A DNA stretch of 64,000 nucleotides from Mangrovivirga cuniculi. Lineage in GTDB: Bacteria > Bacteroidota > Bacteroidia > Cytophagales > Cyclobacteriaceae. This document shows, in pieces, positions 8,853-18,294 of this stretch (position 1 is the first letter of the stretch; the number at the start of each line of letters is the position of its first letter). The notes below the pieces were generated by a model that saw nothing but the letters and a program-made list of their open reading frames with translations, did no database searches and was not told the DNA's origin. The translations under genes and the position numbers were made by a program. The DNA lies in contig NZ_CP028923.1 in assembly GCF_005166025.1 (NCBI RefSeq), positions 682,001-746,000 of the forward strand, in the 5' to 3' direction.

Positions 8853-10922
8853 ATGAAGCATTCAATCATTGTTTTGTCCTTTATAACAATTTTTATGAGT
8901 TTAAGTCTCAAAGGTCAGGATATAATAGATTTCGATGAGCAGGATTTGCCTTTTGGATATTTGAATAATTCAAGGAACCTGTTCTCTGGTGGAATGAATT
9001 CGCCATTGGTAAACAGGTTAGACCTGGATCGAGATGGAATCGATGATGTGTTGTTTTTTGAGAAAACCAGTGGCAAGCTGTTGCCTTATATTGATACAGG
9101 AAATGGTTATATATATGCACCAGAATATAGTGACGGACTTCCTGAAGATCTTAGAAATTGGGTGATATCGTTTGATTTTAATGGTGATGGAAAAAAAGAT
9201 CTCTTTACCAAATCACCTTTTGGTATTATGGTTTACCTAAACACTTCTGCGGAACAACTTTCATTTGAACTTTATACAGAGGTTTTACTTACTGAAGGTA
9301 GTACGGGTAATATTAATTTACAGGTCAACAGTACAGATATTCCAGCGCTTGTTGATTACGATGGTGACGGTGACATGGACTTGTTTACTTTTCATTTCGC
9401 CGGAACGGGAACCATAGAGTTTCACAGGAATATGGCTGTAGAGAATTATAGCCGGTCAGATACGCTTGCAATGGTAAGAGAAACCAGAAACTGGGGAAAT
9501 ATTCAGGATTGTGGCTGCGGTGAACTTATACCTTTAGACCAGGAATGTAATACAAACGGAAGAGAACTACATGCAGGAGGCAAATCTATTTTAATTTCTG
9601 ATATAGATAATGATGGGGTAAAGGACATGCTTTATGGAGATGAATTTTGCCAATCTCTGGCATATTTAAAAAATTTCGGCTCCGATGAGCAACCTGTTTT
9701 TAATAACTCAGAATACCCCTGGCCTATGGAGCCTGCTCAAGGTTTCCAGGCTGCTTATCTTTGGAATGATGGAACCTCTGATTCCTTAGTCCTGGTTCCA
9801 AACGTATTCACCAATGAAAATCTGCAATACGATTTTTCTAAAAGTATCAGTTTATATAAAAATATTGAAGGCAACTACACTCTTGTAAATGATGAGTTCA
9901 TACAAGAGCAAAGTCTTGATTACGGAGAAAAAACTTATTGGACTGTTTTATCAGAACTTAATGAACCCTTTGAGAGCTTAGTTTCCTACATGGATATTAA
10001 TAAGGATGGGGTAGTAAAAAGAGTTTATGAGTCTGAAGGAGAATTAATTGACGAAGAATTATATCGATTTACGCCACCTACACTTGATATACGATCATTT
10101 ATTACCCAGGTATCAGATATGGATGGTGATGGGAATATGGATGTATTTTTTGGGTATCGGTTAACAGATAATTCTAATTTGATTAGCTACGTTGGTGATG
10201 TTAATGGTGACAGGAACAGTAAATTAATAGAAGGCTTGTCATTTTTCACCTCAGAATCATTACATTTTTATGACTGGGATAATGATGGACTTCCAGAAGT
10301 TTGGAAAATGAGCACTAGTGGTAAGGTGTCACTATATGAAGTGACAGAAACTTCTGAAAGTTATCAATACACTCTATCAGAAGATGAATTTAAAGGAATG
10401 GGGCTGGATGCCTTAAAAGGACAACGGGTATTTTCCTTTGCACAATGGGATAATATAGTTGGATTAGACCTTTTGATTGCAGATAGAAATGGCAATTTTA
10501 ATTTTTATAGCGATGTTACCCGCGATAATGCTCAAAGCGAAGAGTTGACCGGCACTGTTAAAGGTATATATTCAATATCTCAGGTAGGAGCTGATAAAAC
10601 TGTCCTTGTAATTGGAACTAAAGAAGGTGGATTGATATTCCAAAAAGTAGATTTACCATTCCTGGGAGGAGGAAATCAAGAAGATGGTCTATCCCTTAAT
10701 ATTTACCCAGTACCGACAAATGAATCTGTAACAGTGAGTTTTGCAGAGAATCATTCTATAAAAATCTTTAGTTTAAATGGAAAGCTTATATATGAGGATA
10801 AATCTTTTAAAAAAGAGCGAATATTAGATTTTAGTCTTTTATCAACAAGCGGAATCTTTCTTATCAGGGCATTTACAGAAGAGGGCAGGGAAGTGACAGG
10901 CAAAATGATAAACCTGAAGTAA
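8853..10922 (+). CDS. FG-GAP/VCBS repeat protein with T9SS sorting tail
   Basis: A 689-residue exported protein. The signal peptide (MKHSIIVLSFITIFMSLS) is followed by several calcium-binding FG-GAP/VCBS-type repeats recognised by DxDxDGxxD loops such as LDLDRDGIDDVLFF, FDFNGDGKKDLF, DYDGDGDMDLF, SDIDNDGVKDML and SDMDGDGNMDVFF. The final 80 residues are a T9SS type A C-terminal domain: LNIYPVPTNESVTVSF, then IKIFSLNGKLIY and a closing GKMINLK. It should therefore cross the outer membrane by the type IX system. The beta-propeller suggests adhesion or substrate binding; the ligand is unknown. It is divergent from murF. Confidence 0.85.
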   Translation: MKHSIIVLSFITIFMSLSLKGQDIIDFDEQDLPFGYLNNSRNLFSGGMNSPLVNRLDLDRDGIDDVLFFEKTSGKLLPYIDTGNGYIYAPEYSDGLPEDLRNWVISFDFNGDGKKDLFTKSPFGIMVYLNTSAEQLSFELYTEVLLTEGSTGNINLQVNSTDIPALVDYDGDGDMDLFTFHFAGTGTIEFHRNMAVENYSRSDTLAMVRETRNWGNIQDCGCGELIPLDQECNTNGRELHAGGKSILISDIDNDGVKDMLYGDEFCQSLAYLKNFGSDEQPVFNNSEYPWPMEPAQGFQAAYLWNDGTSDSLVLVPNVFTNENLQYDFSKSISLYKNIEGNYTLVNDEFIQEQSLDYGEKTYWTVLSELNEPFESLVSYMDINKDGVVKRVYESEGELIDEELYRFTPPTLDIRSFITQVSDMDGDGNMDVFFGYRLTDNSNLISYVGDVNGDRNSKLIEGLSFFTSESLHFYDWDNDGLPEVWKMSTSGKVSLYEVTETSESYQYTLSEDEFKGMGLDALKGQRVFSFAQWDNIVGLDLLIADRNGNFNFYSDVTRDNAQSEELTGTVKGIYSISQVGADKTVLVIGTKEGGLIFQKVDLPFLGGGNQEDGLSLNIYPVPTNESVTVSFAENHSIKIFSLNGKLIYEDKSFKKERILDFSLLSTSGIFLIRAFTEEGREVTGKMINLK

Positions 10923-11267
10923 ATGCAAAATAATAATATTACGGTCAAATACGATATTCTGGACGATCCAATGGATATGATTGATAATATTGGCCAATCA
11001 TCAAATTACGATTTGAATTTAGATAATTATTCTGGTAATGAACTTTCAGTCCATTTGGTGACCTTGTTGAATAAAGCAGAAATTGTAAGCGTAATTATTG
11101 AAAATAAAAAGGCATCAAAATCCGTTGAACAAGACCTGTTTAAATTTGTCAGGCTTCTGAAAAACCATCGGAATAAAATTGATAAGATAGAATATTCAAG
11201 GCTCTCAGAAAAGTCTGAAGCCTTGATAAAAAAGATTTGTCAGAAGATAATTAAAAAGGATTATTAA
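10923..11267 (+). CDS. Small hypothetical protein
   Basis: A 114-residue soluble protein that begins with an ATG immediately after the stop codon of the FG-GAP gene, so the two are likely coupled. It has an acidic N-terminal 45 residues and a basic, lysine-rich C-terminal half predicted to be alpha-beta (LSVHLVTLLNKAEIVSVIIENKK). No signal peptide. I do not recognise a family. Its stop codon overlaps the end of the convergent HNH gene by 4 bases. Confidence 0.6.
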   Translation: MQNNNITVKYDILDDPMDMIDNIGQSSNYDLNLDNYSGNELSVHLVTLLNKAEIVSVIIENKKASKSVEQDLFKFVRLLKNHRNKIDKIEYSRLSEKSEALIKKICQKIIKKDY

Positions 11268-11826
11268 TCATCTTCTATTTTTACATGCCCCCAGTTTTCT
11301 CCACTTCTTATTCTATTCAGTTGAGTATGAGTTATACCAAATTGTTTTGCAATCATTTTTAATCTGGTATTCCCTCTTTTAAGCATTTTTTTGATTCGCA
11401 AAACTTCAGTTTCAGAAAGTTTTGCATAAGGGCGATGATTTTTTATAACCTTTCTAAATGTTGGGTTTTCCCTTTGGTGCATACCAGTTTCTTCTCGGGT
11501 TGCCCATTTGAGATTACTTAAATAATTGTTTTCTTTATTATAATCCAGGTGAATAACATTTATGCGAGTCGGATCATCATTTGGAATGAAGTGTTCAGCT
11601 ACAAGCTTATGGATATATTTGGATATAAGTTTACCTGAATCTCTCTTTACCGTAATCGTACGATAGCCTTTGATTCTGGAGCCTTTGATAATAGCTCCCT
11701 CTTTTTTGTTTTGTAAGATTTTACGCGGCCATAATTGGAAATTTCATAATGTTCATCCGGATGGATGTCATCAAAGGTTAGTTTTTTCCATTCCTCATTC
11801 CAATAATCCTTTTCAGCAGTTCCCAT
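11264..11826 (-). CDS. NUMOD4-HNH homing-type endonuclease (frameshifted)
   Basis: Reconstructed as 187 residues from the ATG at 11826 by adding one T to the six-T run at 11702-11707 (plus strand). The product has an N-terminal NUMOD4 domain (EEWKKLTF, HYEISNYGRVKS), an HNH_3 core (YIHKLVAEHFIPNDD, NVIHLDYNKENNYLSNLKWAT) and a C-terminal helix-turn-helix (AKLSETEVLRIKKMLKRG, IAKQFGITHTQLNRI). This is the architecture of free-standing phage and bacterial homing endonucleases. No intron or intein is visible nearby, so it is probably a solitary selfish gene. Without the correction, only the C-terminal 72 residues remain open. Confidence 0.75.
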
Positions 11827-11945
11827 TTTTCTTATTAATTACACACACATAAATAATGATCACATAGTTATGCGAACAAAAATTGTTCCAACAATTAAGT
11901 AGCAAAATCAACTAAGGGCTAAAACTTCAGGCTTAAAAAATGAAA

Positions 11946-13409
11946 TTAACTATCTGTTTCAGACTCCTTATTTACTTCAACTCTATCATTAATAACTTCG
12001 CAGGGATAATCAAAAAGGCAGTTATCTTTAATAGCTCTTTCAACTTTACCCGGAACCATTTTTTCCCATCCGGGTTCTCCTTTTTTGATCATCTCTAAAA
12101 CGTGATCATTTTCTGAATACTCTTGTAAATCCTCTCTTATAGAATTTATGGCTTCTAATTTATTGTTTTCTACCAAATAATTAAATAGGCCAGTAAGGTT
12201 TTTGGGCACTTTAAAGTTTTCTAAAGTGTAAATCTCCTCATTATCCTTTTTTATCGCGGGATAAACATATAATTTGACATTGTTCCCAAACAATCTACCA
12301 AACGATTCCAGAATTCCACCATCCAGATCTTCGTAGTAACTTTCATCGAATACACGTTCAAGGTTATAGATTCCGAGGGTAATTCCAATTTTTCTTTTTT
12401 TGTTAAGTTTGGACAACCTTGAAACCAGCCTGAAATACTTTTGATAATTTGATATCAATACTGTTGTTCCGAGGCTACATAATATATCTACCCGGTCTAG
12501 AAAATCTTTATCATCTATTGTTCCGTCAGAAGTAAGGTCATTCAGAGTCAGTTCGGCAACAGTTATCAATTTGTCCTGATCAACATCGGGCTCTTTGACA
12601 AATTGAGTTCTTCCCTTTATGAACATATCAATATTTACATATGTAACTGGTCTGAACCGGCCTCTCAGAACGTGAATATTCTTTTTGTAAAGCGTTTCAG
12701 ATGGCTGCATTGTTTTACCATCAGGGCCGAACATAGCAAGTTCTGACAATCCGATTTTTACAAGCTTTAAACTCATTAACCTGTTGTCGACATTCCTAAA
12801 ATCCGGCCCTGTGATTTTAAACATGTCAATTTCAACCCTCTCTCTGGAAAGCCCCTCTACCAGTGATTCGAGAAATTTTTCAGGATCGTGTTCGACAGCA
12901 ACATAGAGGCAAGAATAAATCAGGTTTACACCTATAGTTCCAAGTGCTTGTTGCTGACGTTGAAGATCATGGTCATTAAGTCTTACATGGATAATACAAT
13001 CATTAGGCTCACTTTCTGGAGAAAGCTGGAACCTAAAACCTATCCAACCATGTCCTTCGTTTGTTTTTTTATAATTAAGTGTTTCTACTGTATTTGCAAA
13101 AGCGAAAAATTTGGTGTTCGGTACTCTTTGAGTAAGTCTTTTTGCAAGAAGTCCGTACTCTTTATTGAGCATTTGCATCAATCTGGCTTCACAAACATAC
13201 CTCTTACATTTACCATAAATAGCGTCACTAAATTGCATATCGTAAGCCGACATGGTTTTAGCTACCGTTCCACTAGACCCACCGGCTTTAAAAAATTGCG
13301 CTGCAACTTCCTGACCTGCTCCTATTTCAGCAAATGAACCGTAAACATAGGGGTCCAGGTTTATTTTTAAAGCTTTTTCTTTAGTAGTTAATTTTCTATA
13401 CTCACTCAT
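11946..13409 (-). CDS. Conserved cytoplasmic protein of unknown function
   Basis: A 487-residue protein without signal peptide or membrane spans. The N-terminal ALKINLDPYVYGSFAEIGAG, then AGGSSGTVAKTMSAYDM and SDAIYGKCKRYV, belong to a strongly conserved family found in several phyla. Databases often call it 'TonB-dependent receptor' or 'nicotinate-nucleotide adenylyltransferase'; neither fits a soluble protein lacking a beta-barrel or nucleotide motif, and I treat both names as carry-over errors. It lies 18 bases upstream of nothing on its strand but is followed by 120 bases containing the HNH promoter region. The omega-amidase gene starts its operon, ending 18 bases before this one. Confidence 0.75.
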   Translation of the reverse strand: MSEYRKLTTKEKALKINLDPYVYGSFAEIGAGQEVAAQFFKAGGSSGTVAKTMSAYDMQFSDAIYGKCKRYVCEARLMQMLNKEYGLLAKRLTQRVPNTKFFAFANTVETLNYKKTNEGHGWIGFRFQLSPESEPNDCIIHVRLNDHDLQRQQQALGTIGVNLIYSCLYVAVEHDPEKFLESLVEGLSRERVEIDMFKITGPDFRNVDNRLMSLKLVKIGLSELAMFGPDGKTMQPSETLYKKNIHVLRGRFRPVTYVNIDMFIKGRTQFVKEPDVDQDKLITVAELTLNDLTSDGTIDDKDFLDRVDILCSLGTTVLISNYQKYFRLVSRLSKLNKKRKIGITLGIYNLERVFDESYYEDLDGGILESFGRLFGNNVKLYVYPAIKKDNEEIYTLENFKVPKNLTGLFNYLVENNKLEAINSIREDLQEYSENDHVLEMIKKGEPGWEKMVPGKVERAIKDNCLFDYPCEVINDRVEVNKESETDS

Positions 13410-13427
13410 CGGTTAGCTCTATATGGG

Positions 13428-14222
13428 TCAATTAATGTTTATTTCAAAATTATCAGCGTCCAGTTGTGCAGGAAATTTTTCTCTGAATTTCATTAGGTCA
13501 TTTCCTGAAAGTGTGGTTTCATGAATCATTTCCTCACCATCGTTATACCAGGTAGTTCTTCCTTTGGGATCTAACACCATTGAACTTCCTGAATAAGGGA
13601 TATTATTTCCATCGTCTCCTACTCGATTAACGCCAATACAATAAGACAAGTTTTCAATTGCACGGGCTTTTAATAGGGATTCCCATGCATTTACTCTCAC
13701 CTGAGGCCAGTTAGCAACATAGATCAAAAGATCATAGACCAGTTCGTTTTGGTTATTAAGGTTTCTACTCCAGACAGGAAATCGAAGATCATAACATATC
13801 ATCGGGCAAATTCTCCAGCCTTTATATTCAACTATTAAACGTTCGCTTCCTGCCGAAAAACGGTCATTTTCTTTTGCCATTGTAAAAAGATGTCGCTTAT
13901 CATAATATTCAGTTTTACCATCAGGGTAAACCCATAATAAGCGATTAAAAATATCCTTACCTTCTTTACATATAATACTACCTGTTATACAAGCTTTTGT
14001 TTGAGAAGCAATTTGTTTCATCCATTTATGAGTCGGACCGTTTAAAGTTTCAGCAAGGTGAATAGCTTCCATACTGAATCCTGTTGTAAACATCTCCGGA
14101 AGAATGATGACATCGGTCCCGTTTTTGATTTGCCAGACTTTTTCCTCGAACATAGCCCTGTTTGCATCAGGCTGATGCCAATAAAGTTTGGATTGTATGA
14201 CCGTTATTCGAAGGTCGTGCAT
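13428..14222 (-). CDS. Nitrilase-family omega-amidase (YafV-like)
   Basis: A 264-residue carbon-nitrogen hydrolase. The catalytic triad is visible: Glu43 in LPEMFTTGFSM, Lys109 in YYDKRHLF and Cys143 in MICYDLRFP. The segment SKLYWHQPDANR and the motif TGFSM are typical of the YafV/Nit2-like subgroup, which hydrolyses alpha-ketoglutaramate and ketosuccinamate, the deaminated forms of glutamine and asparagine (known for the family; substrate here is inferred). Cytoplasmic, no signal peptide. Its stop is 18 bases upstream of the following conserved gene. Confidence 0.88.
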   Translation of the reverse strand: MHDLRITVIQSKLYWHQPDANRAMFEEKVWQIKNGTDVIILPEMFTTGFSMEAIHLAETLNGPTHKWMKQIASQTKACITGSIICKEGKDIFNRLLWVYPDGKTEYYDKRHLFTMAKENDRFSAGSERLIVEYKGWRICPMICYDLRFPVWSRNLNNQNELVYDLLIYVANWPQVRVNAWESLLKARAIENLSYCIGVNRVGDDGNNIPYSGSSMVLDPKGRTTWYNDGEEMIHETTLSGNDLMKFREKFPAQLDADNFEININ

Positions 14223-14318
14223 GCCTTCAGTGAGTTTTTTCTCTCTGGATTTTTATATTATGCAAACCTACAATATTCTTTATGAATTTAGGGCAGGGAG
14301 GTAATAAATTTGTGTGTA

Positions 14319-15865
14319 TTATATTTCATTTTCCTGAATCTCCTTTTTTCTTTCCTCATCCTGAAGAATATCTTTTATTTCATGGATTGCATCATCTAGG
14401 TTATTCGCTGATTTTTTTAAGTTAAAAACCAATTCGCTTTCTTTCTCAGAGAGATTTGTTCTGAGAATAAGATCTATTAATCCTAAAATGCTTGCCACCG
14501 GAGCACGTAATTTATGCGCATTATAAAAAGCATACTTAGCCAGAGTGTGGTTTTTTTCTCTAATTTCCTGAATTCTTTCGTTGATCTTCTGTTCGAGATC
14601 AGAATTCACCATGGTTTGCATTTCATTGAGAGAACGCAATTCTTCAGCCTGAACTTCGATTTCTTCATTCTGAATTTGAATCTCCTGATTCTTTTGGTTG
14701 AGCTGCTTATTGTATTTTTTGATTTTATTGTGATTGAGGAACAGTTTTATTAGAGCAAGCAATAGAATCAATCCAATGCCTCCTATTATCCAAATTAGAG
14801 TGGTTTGAGTTTTGTTTGTTTCTTGAGCTAGTTGATTTTGCTTTTTTAACATTTCATTTTCCTGCTCCCTTTTCTCACTTTCGTATTTTGTAGTTAATTC
14901 ATTGATCTGATTGGCTTTTTGCAGATTAAAAAGCTTGTTATTTACTTCTGCTAATTTTTTTTGATACAACAATGCTGAGTCAAACTGATCGTAAGACTCA
15001 TAAAATTGAGACAGTTTATTATAAACATCTCTTTGAAGGTCTAATGCATTTATTTTTATTGCCGGCTCCAGTGATTCATAATAAGAATCTATTGCCTGAG
15101 GTTTAAAAAGAGACAGATATATATCGCCTTGAAGTAAATAAGAGGAGCTTAGGCCTCTTGTATCATCGATCTTGCTTCTAAGTTCAATTGCTTTATTTAC
15201 ATTTTTAAGGCCTTCTTCAAGATCTTCCTGATGAAAGTTTGCCCTTGCCAGATTATGATACCCGTATGCTAATTTTCTGAGTGATTCATTATCTGTTTTA
15301 TCAATGCTAATTAATTTTTTAAAGTAGTGTTTAGCAGAATCATATTTTCCTAATTCAATAAGTGTTTCTCCAAGATTGTTTAGTAAAATTAGTGGTGGAT
15401 TAGCATTATCAATTTTACTATATGAATTATATGCTTTGTCAAGAAATTTAGCAGCATTGTCGGGGTTATCTTGTTTCCTGAAAATTTCACCTATGTTATT
15501 ATAATTAGTTGCTATCCCTCTAAGATCATTTATTGATTCATAAATGTCGATCGCATTGTAATAATTTTTAAGTGCAACATCATAAATTCCAACAGACCAG
15601 TATGAACTACCGATAATACTATAGCTTCTGGCAAGTCCTTTTTTATAATTTGAAGCTTTTGCAATCGCATTAGCTGACAGAGCCATTTCTCTCCCTAGTT
15701 CCGGATTAGAAATAACAGTTGAAAAGGCAACATTGTTGATACTGTCAACCTGATCAGCGATATCCTCGTTATTTTCTTTTTTGCATTTAATAGAAAATCT
15801 TCCTGGGAGAAAACTGATTGGTTGAAGACTATTAAAATTAAAATTATTCTCAAAAATGCAGGCAT
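14319..15865 (-). CDS. TPR sensor protein with histidine-kinase H-box, no ATPase domain (frameshifted)
   Basis: The true N-terminus is in another frame: MPAFLRIILILIVFNQSVFS from the ATG at 15865 (or 15883) is a signal peptide. One extra T in the six-T run at 15777-15782 joins it to the long frame and gives 515 residues. Six or so TPR repeats fill the periplasmic part (about 45-320), then one membrane helix (TLIWIIGGIGLILLLALI), a long coiled coil, and a dimerisation/phosphoacceptor-like helix pair containing AFYNAHKLRAPVASILGLIDLI. The protein stops there; no N, G1 or G2 ATP-binding boxes follow, and only 97 bases separate it from the next gene. It may be a phosphoacceptor partner of another kinase or a signalling remnant. 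Confidence 0.75.
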
Positions 15866-15941
15866 AGGCCAAATTATGTTCAAAAAATAGAATAAAATCT
15901 ACAAATAATTTAAAGGACGAGCAAATAAATGACAAGAATTG

Positions 15942-17132
15942 TCATTTAACCCGGGTACATAGAATATAGGATTTGGAGTTCTTATGATCTCTATATGCAA
16001 TCAACCACTGAGTTCCTCCTGCTTTCAATTTCATTTTTTTCAACACTTCTTCCGGACTCACAGGAATATTTTTCGTAATGACATTAACTTTTTTACCCTC
16101 GATAAGCTTTGATATTTCTTTCAGGCCGCTGAAATTCCCGGATTCTATTTTAAATATTCTCCCTGAAAAATCTTTAATTAATTCGCTTGAAGTATAAAAA
16201 TTAGTATTCTGAGCGACCTTTTTTAAATCATAACCCTTTGATAATTTATTTTCTACACCGGCTTTTAAAAAAACCGGATGAGGTTCGTAAAGAAAATTTG
16301 ATGCAGGGCCGATATTATCAATTTTCTCTTTGAGGTCAGACAGGTTATACCGTTTTATCAGTTTACCTGAAGTACCAAGTATAGAACAAACAATAGCCGG
16401 ATCATTCATAGAACTTTCAAAGTCTACCAAAACGATCACCTCTTTAACTTCTCGTTCTACCGAAACGACATGGATTTCTGTCGTATCAGGAAATGCATTT
16501 ATACAACTGGTAATATCAATCATAGGTGAACCTTTGATCAATAACTTCCTGGTAATATTTTTTAAAGTAGGATAGAGGTCAATAAGGTTTGGTAAAAGGT
16601 CCTCCCATAGAACAACTTTTTTATTTTTTTCAGATCTCCTACTCGGATCAACAAATATTAGATCAAAAGTTTCAGAATTTCCAGACAAAAACTCTTCTGC
16701 TTTCTCACACAAATAGGTTCTGTTTTTATTGTCAATAGATGAAATATTTGATCTGACCAACTCTAAAAGGTCACAATTGGGATCAATGTAGATTGCAGAA
16801 TCAAAATTATTACCGAGGTAATAAAAATCAATTCCAAAACCACCGGTTAAATCTACCATATTATTTCCTTTACTAACAAGGCTGGCCTTATACTTTGCAG
16901 TTAGTTCAGAACTACATTGTTCAAGAGATAACTTAGGAGGGTATTTTACATTATAACTAGTGAAAAATTCCGGAAGCTTTGATTTGGCCACTTGAAGTCC
17001 TTTAAGCTGAGTGCTTAATTCTGCTGATGATAATCCTTGAAAAGGAGAAGACTTCAATGCAAAAAGTGCAGGATCTGTATTAAGGTTATCCCTTAAATAA
17101 TCCTGCACTTTCTTATCTGTAATTTTGTTCAT
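15942..17132 (-). CDS. SAM-dependent methyltransferase with THUMP-like domain
   Basis: A 396-residue protein from the ATG at 17132, which overlaps nothing and follows the asd stop by one base; a longer TTG start at 17144 is less likely. It has the Rossmann SAM motif DLTGGFGID (about 94-102), an acidic motif II (YIDPNCD) and motif IV VDPSRR (about 161-166). The C-terminal 70 residues (NVITKNIPVSPEEVLKKMKLK) match the THUMP-like domain seen in Bacteroidota relatives of PG_1098. THUMP domains bind RNA, so an rRNA or tRNA substrate is plausible but unproven. Confidence 0.8.
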   Translation of the reverse strand: MNKITDKKVQDYLRDNLNTDPALFALKSSPFQGLSSAELSTQLKGLQVAKSKLPEFFTSYNVKYPPKLSLEQCSSELTAKYKASLVSKGNNMVDLTGGFGIDFYYLGNNFDSAIYIDPNCDLLELVRSNISSIDNKNRTYLCEKAEEFLSGNSETFDLIFVDPSRRSEKNKKVVLWEDLLPNLIDLYPTLKNITRKLLIKGSPMIDITSCINAFPDTTEIHVVSVEREVKEVIVLVDFESSMNDPAIVCSILGTSGKLIKRYNLSDLKEKIDNIGPASNFLYEPHPVFLKAGVENKLSKGYDLKKVAQNTNFYTSSELIKDFSGRIFKIESGNFSGLKEISKLIEGKKVNVITKNIPVSPEEVLKKMKLKAGGTQWLIAYRDHKNSKSYILCTRVK

Positions 17133-17133
17133 A

Positions 17134-18125
17134 TTACTTAACAAGACCTGAAGAAACCAGGTATTCTGCTATTTGAACTGCATTAGTAGCAGCACCTTTT
17201 CTAAGATTATCAGCAACTACCCATAGGTTAAGCGATTTTTCCTGAGTTTCATCTCTTCTCAACCTGCCTACTAAAACATCATCTTTTTTATGTGCATCAA
17301 TCGGCATAGGGTAAACATTATTGGACGGATCATCTTTAATTACAACTCCCTGAGTTTCCGAAAGTATAGTTTTTACTTCTTCCAGATCGAACTCATTTGC
17401 AAATTCAATATTTACAGATTCAGAGTGACCACCCATTACAGGAAGTCTTACTGCTGTAGCTGTAACTTTAACTGACTCGTCTCCAAGAATTTTTTGGTTT
17501 CATTAACCATCTTCATTTCTTCTTTGGTATATCCATTGTCCATGAAGACGTCTATGTGAGGTAAAGCATTCATGTCAATTCTATGTGGATATACTTTTTC
17601 GACATCCTTGCCTTCTCTTTCTCCCATTAATTGGTCAACAGCAGCCTTACCTGTACCGGTAACACTTTGATAAGTTGATACCACAACACGTTTGATGTTA
17701 TATTTTTTGTGTAGGGGAGCTAGTACCAGTACCATCTGTATTGTGGAGCAATTTGGATTAGCAATTATCCTGGTTTCACTAGTTAATTCATTAGCGTTAA
17801 TTTCAGGTACTACTAGCTTTTTGTCAGGGTCCATTCTCCAAGCTGATGAATTGTCGATTACAAAAGTACCAACTTCAGCAAATTTTGGAGCATACTCTAA
17901 TGATGGTCCACTGCCGGCTGAAAAAATCGCAATATCAGGTTTCTTTTCAATAGCATCTTCGATGGTCATAACCTTGATCGGTTTACCAGCATATTCAATT
18001 TCTTTACCTGCAGACCTGGCAGATGCTGCTAGTATCATTTCATCAAATTTGAAGTTTCTTTCTTCGAGAACAGCTAGCATTTCTGTTCCGACAAGACCGG
18101 TTGCGCCAACGATTGCTATTTTCAT
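17134..18125 (-). CDS. asd: Aspartate-semialdehyde dehydrogenase (frameshifted)
   Basis: NADPH-dependent reduction of aspartyl phosphate, leading to lysine/DAP, threonine and methionine. The N-terminal part has GATGLVG (7-13) and the catalytic cysteine in ANPNCSTIQM (Cys125); the C-terminal part has MGGHSES with the catalytic histidine and GRLRRDE. The two parts lie in different frames. One extra T in the six-T run at 17490-17495 restores NETKKILGDESVKVTATAVRLP and a 330-residue enzyme, the normal length. Because this gene is expected to be essential, the break is probably a sequencing error. The methyltransferase gene follows one base downstream. Confidence 0.92.
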
Positions 18126-18150
18126 TGTATTAATTTTTATTTTTGAACTG

Positions 18151-18158
18151 CAAAATTA
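18151..18158 (-). promoter_or_regulatory. Candidate -7 box for asd
   Basis: Minus-strand TAATTTTG fits TAnnTTTG and lies 26 bases upstream of the asd start. No TTG at -33 was found. Confidence 0.4.
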
Positions 18159-18294
18159 CACTTCGTAATTAAATTTTGTCTAATAATTACCTATATTTCG
18201 GATAGGATATCAACTTTTGAAATAGTATTAATTTATAGTAGCTGATTTACGAAATCGGTAAATTTTTATCAACCAAAACACCTTTTACAAAATA

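Noticed and set aside
11946-13409. 'TonB-dependent receptor' label for the 487-aa protein
   Set aside because: No signal peptide, plug domain or beta-barrel pattern is present.
17134-18125. Programmed frameshift in asd
   Set aside because: No slippery heptamer with downstream structure was evident, and asd is not known to use frameshifting; the one-base fix at 17490-17495 is enough.
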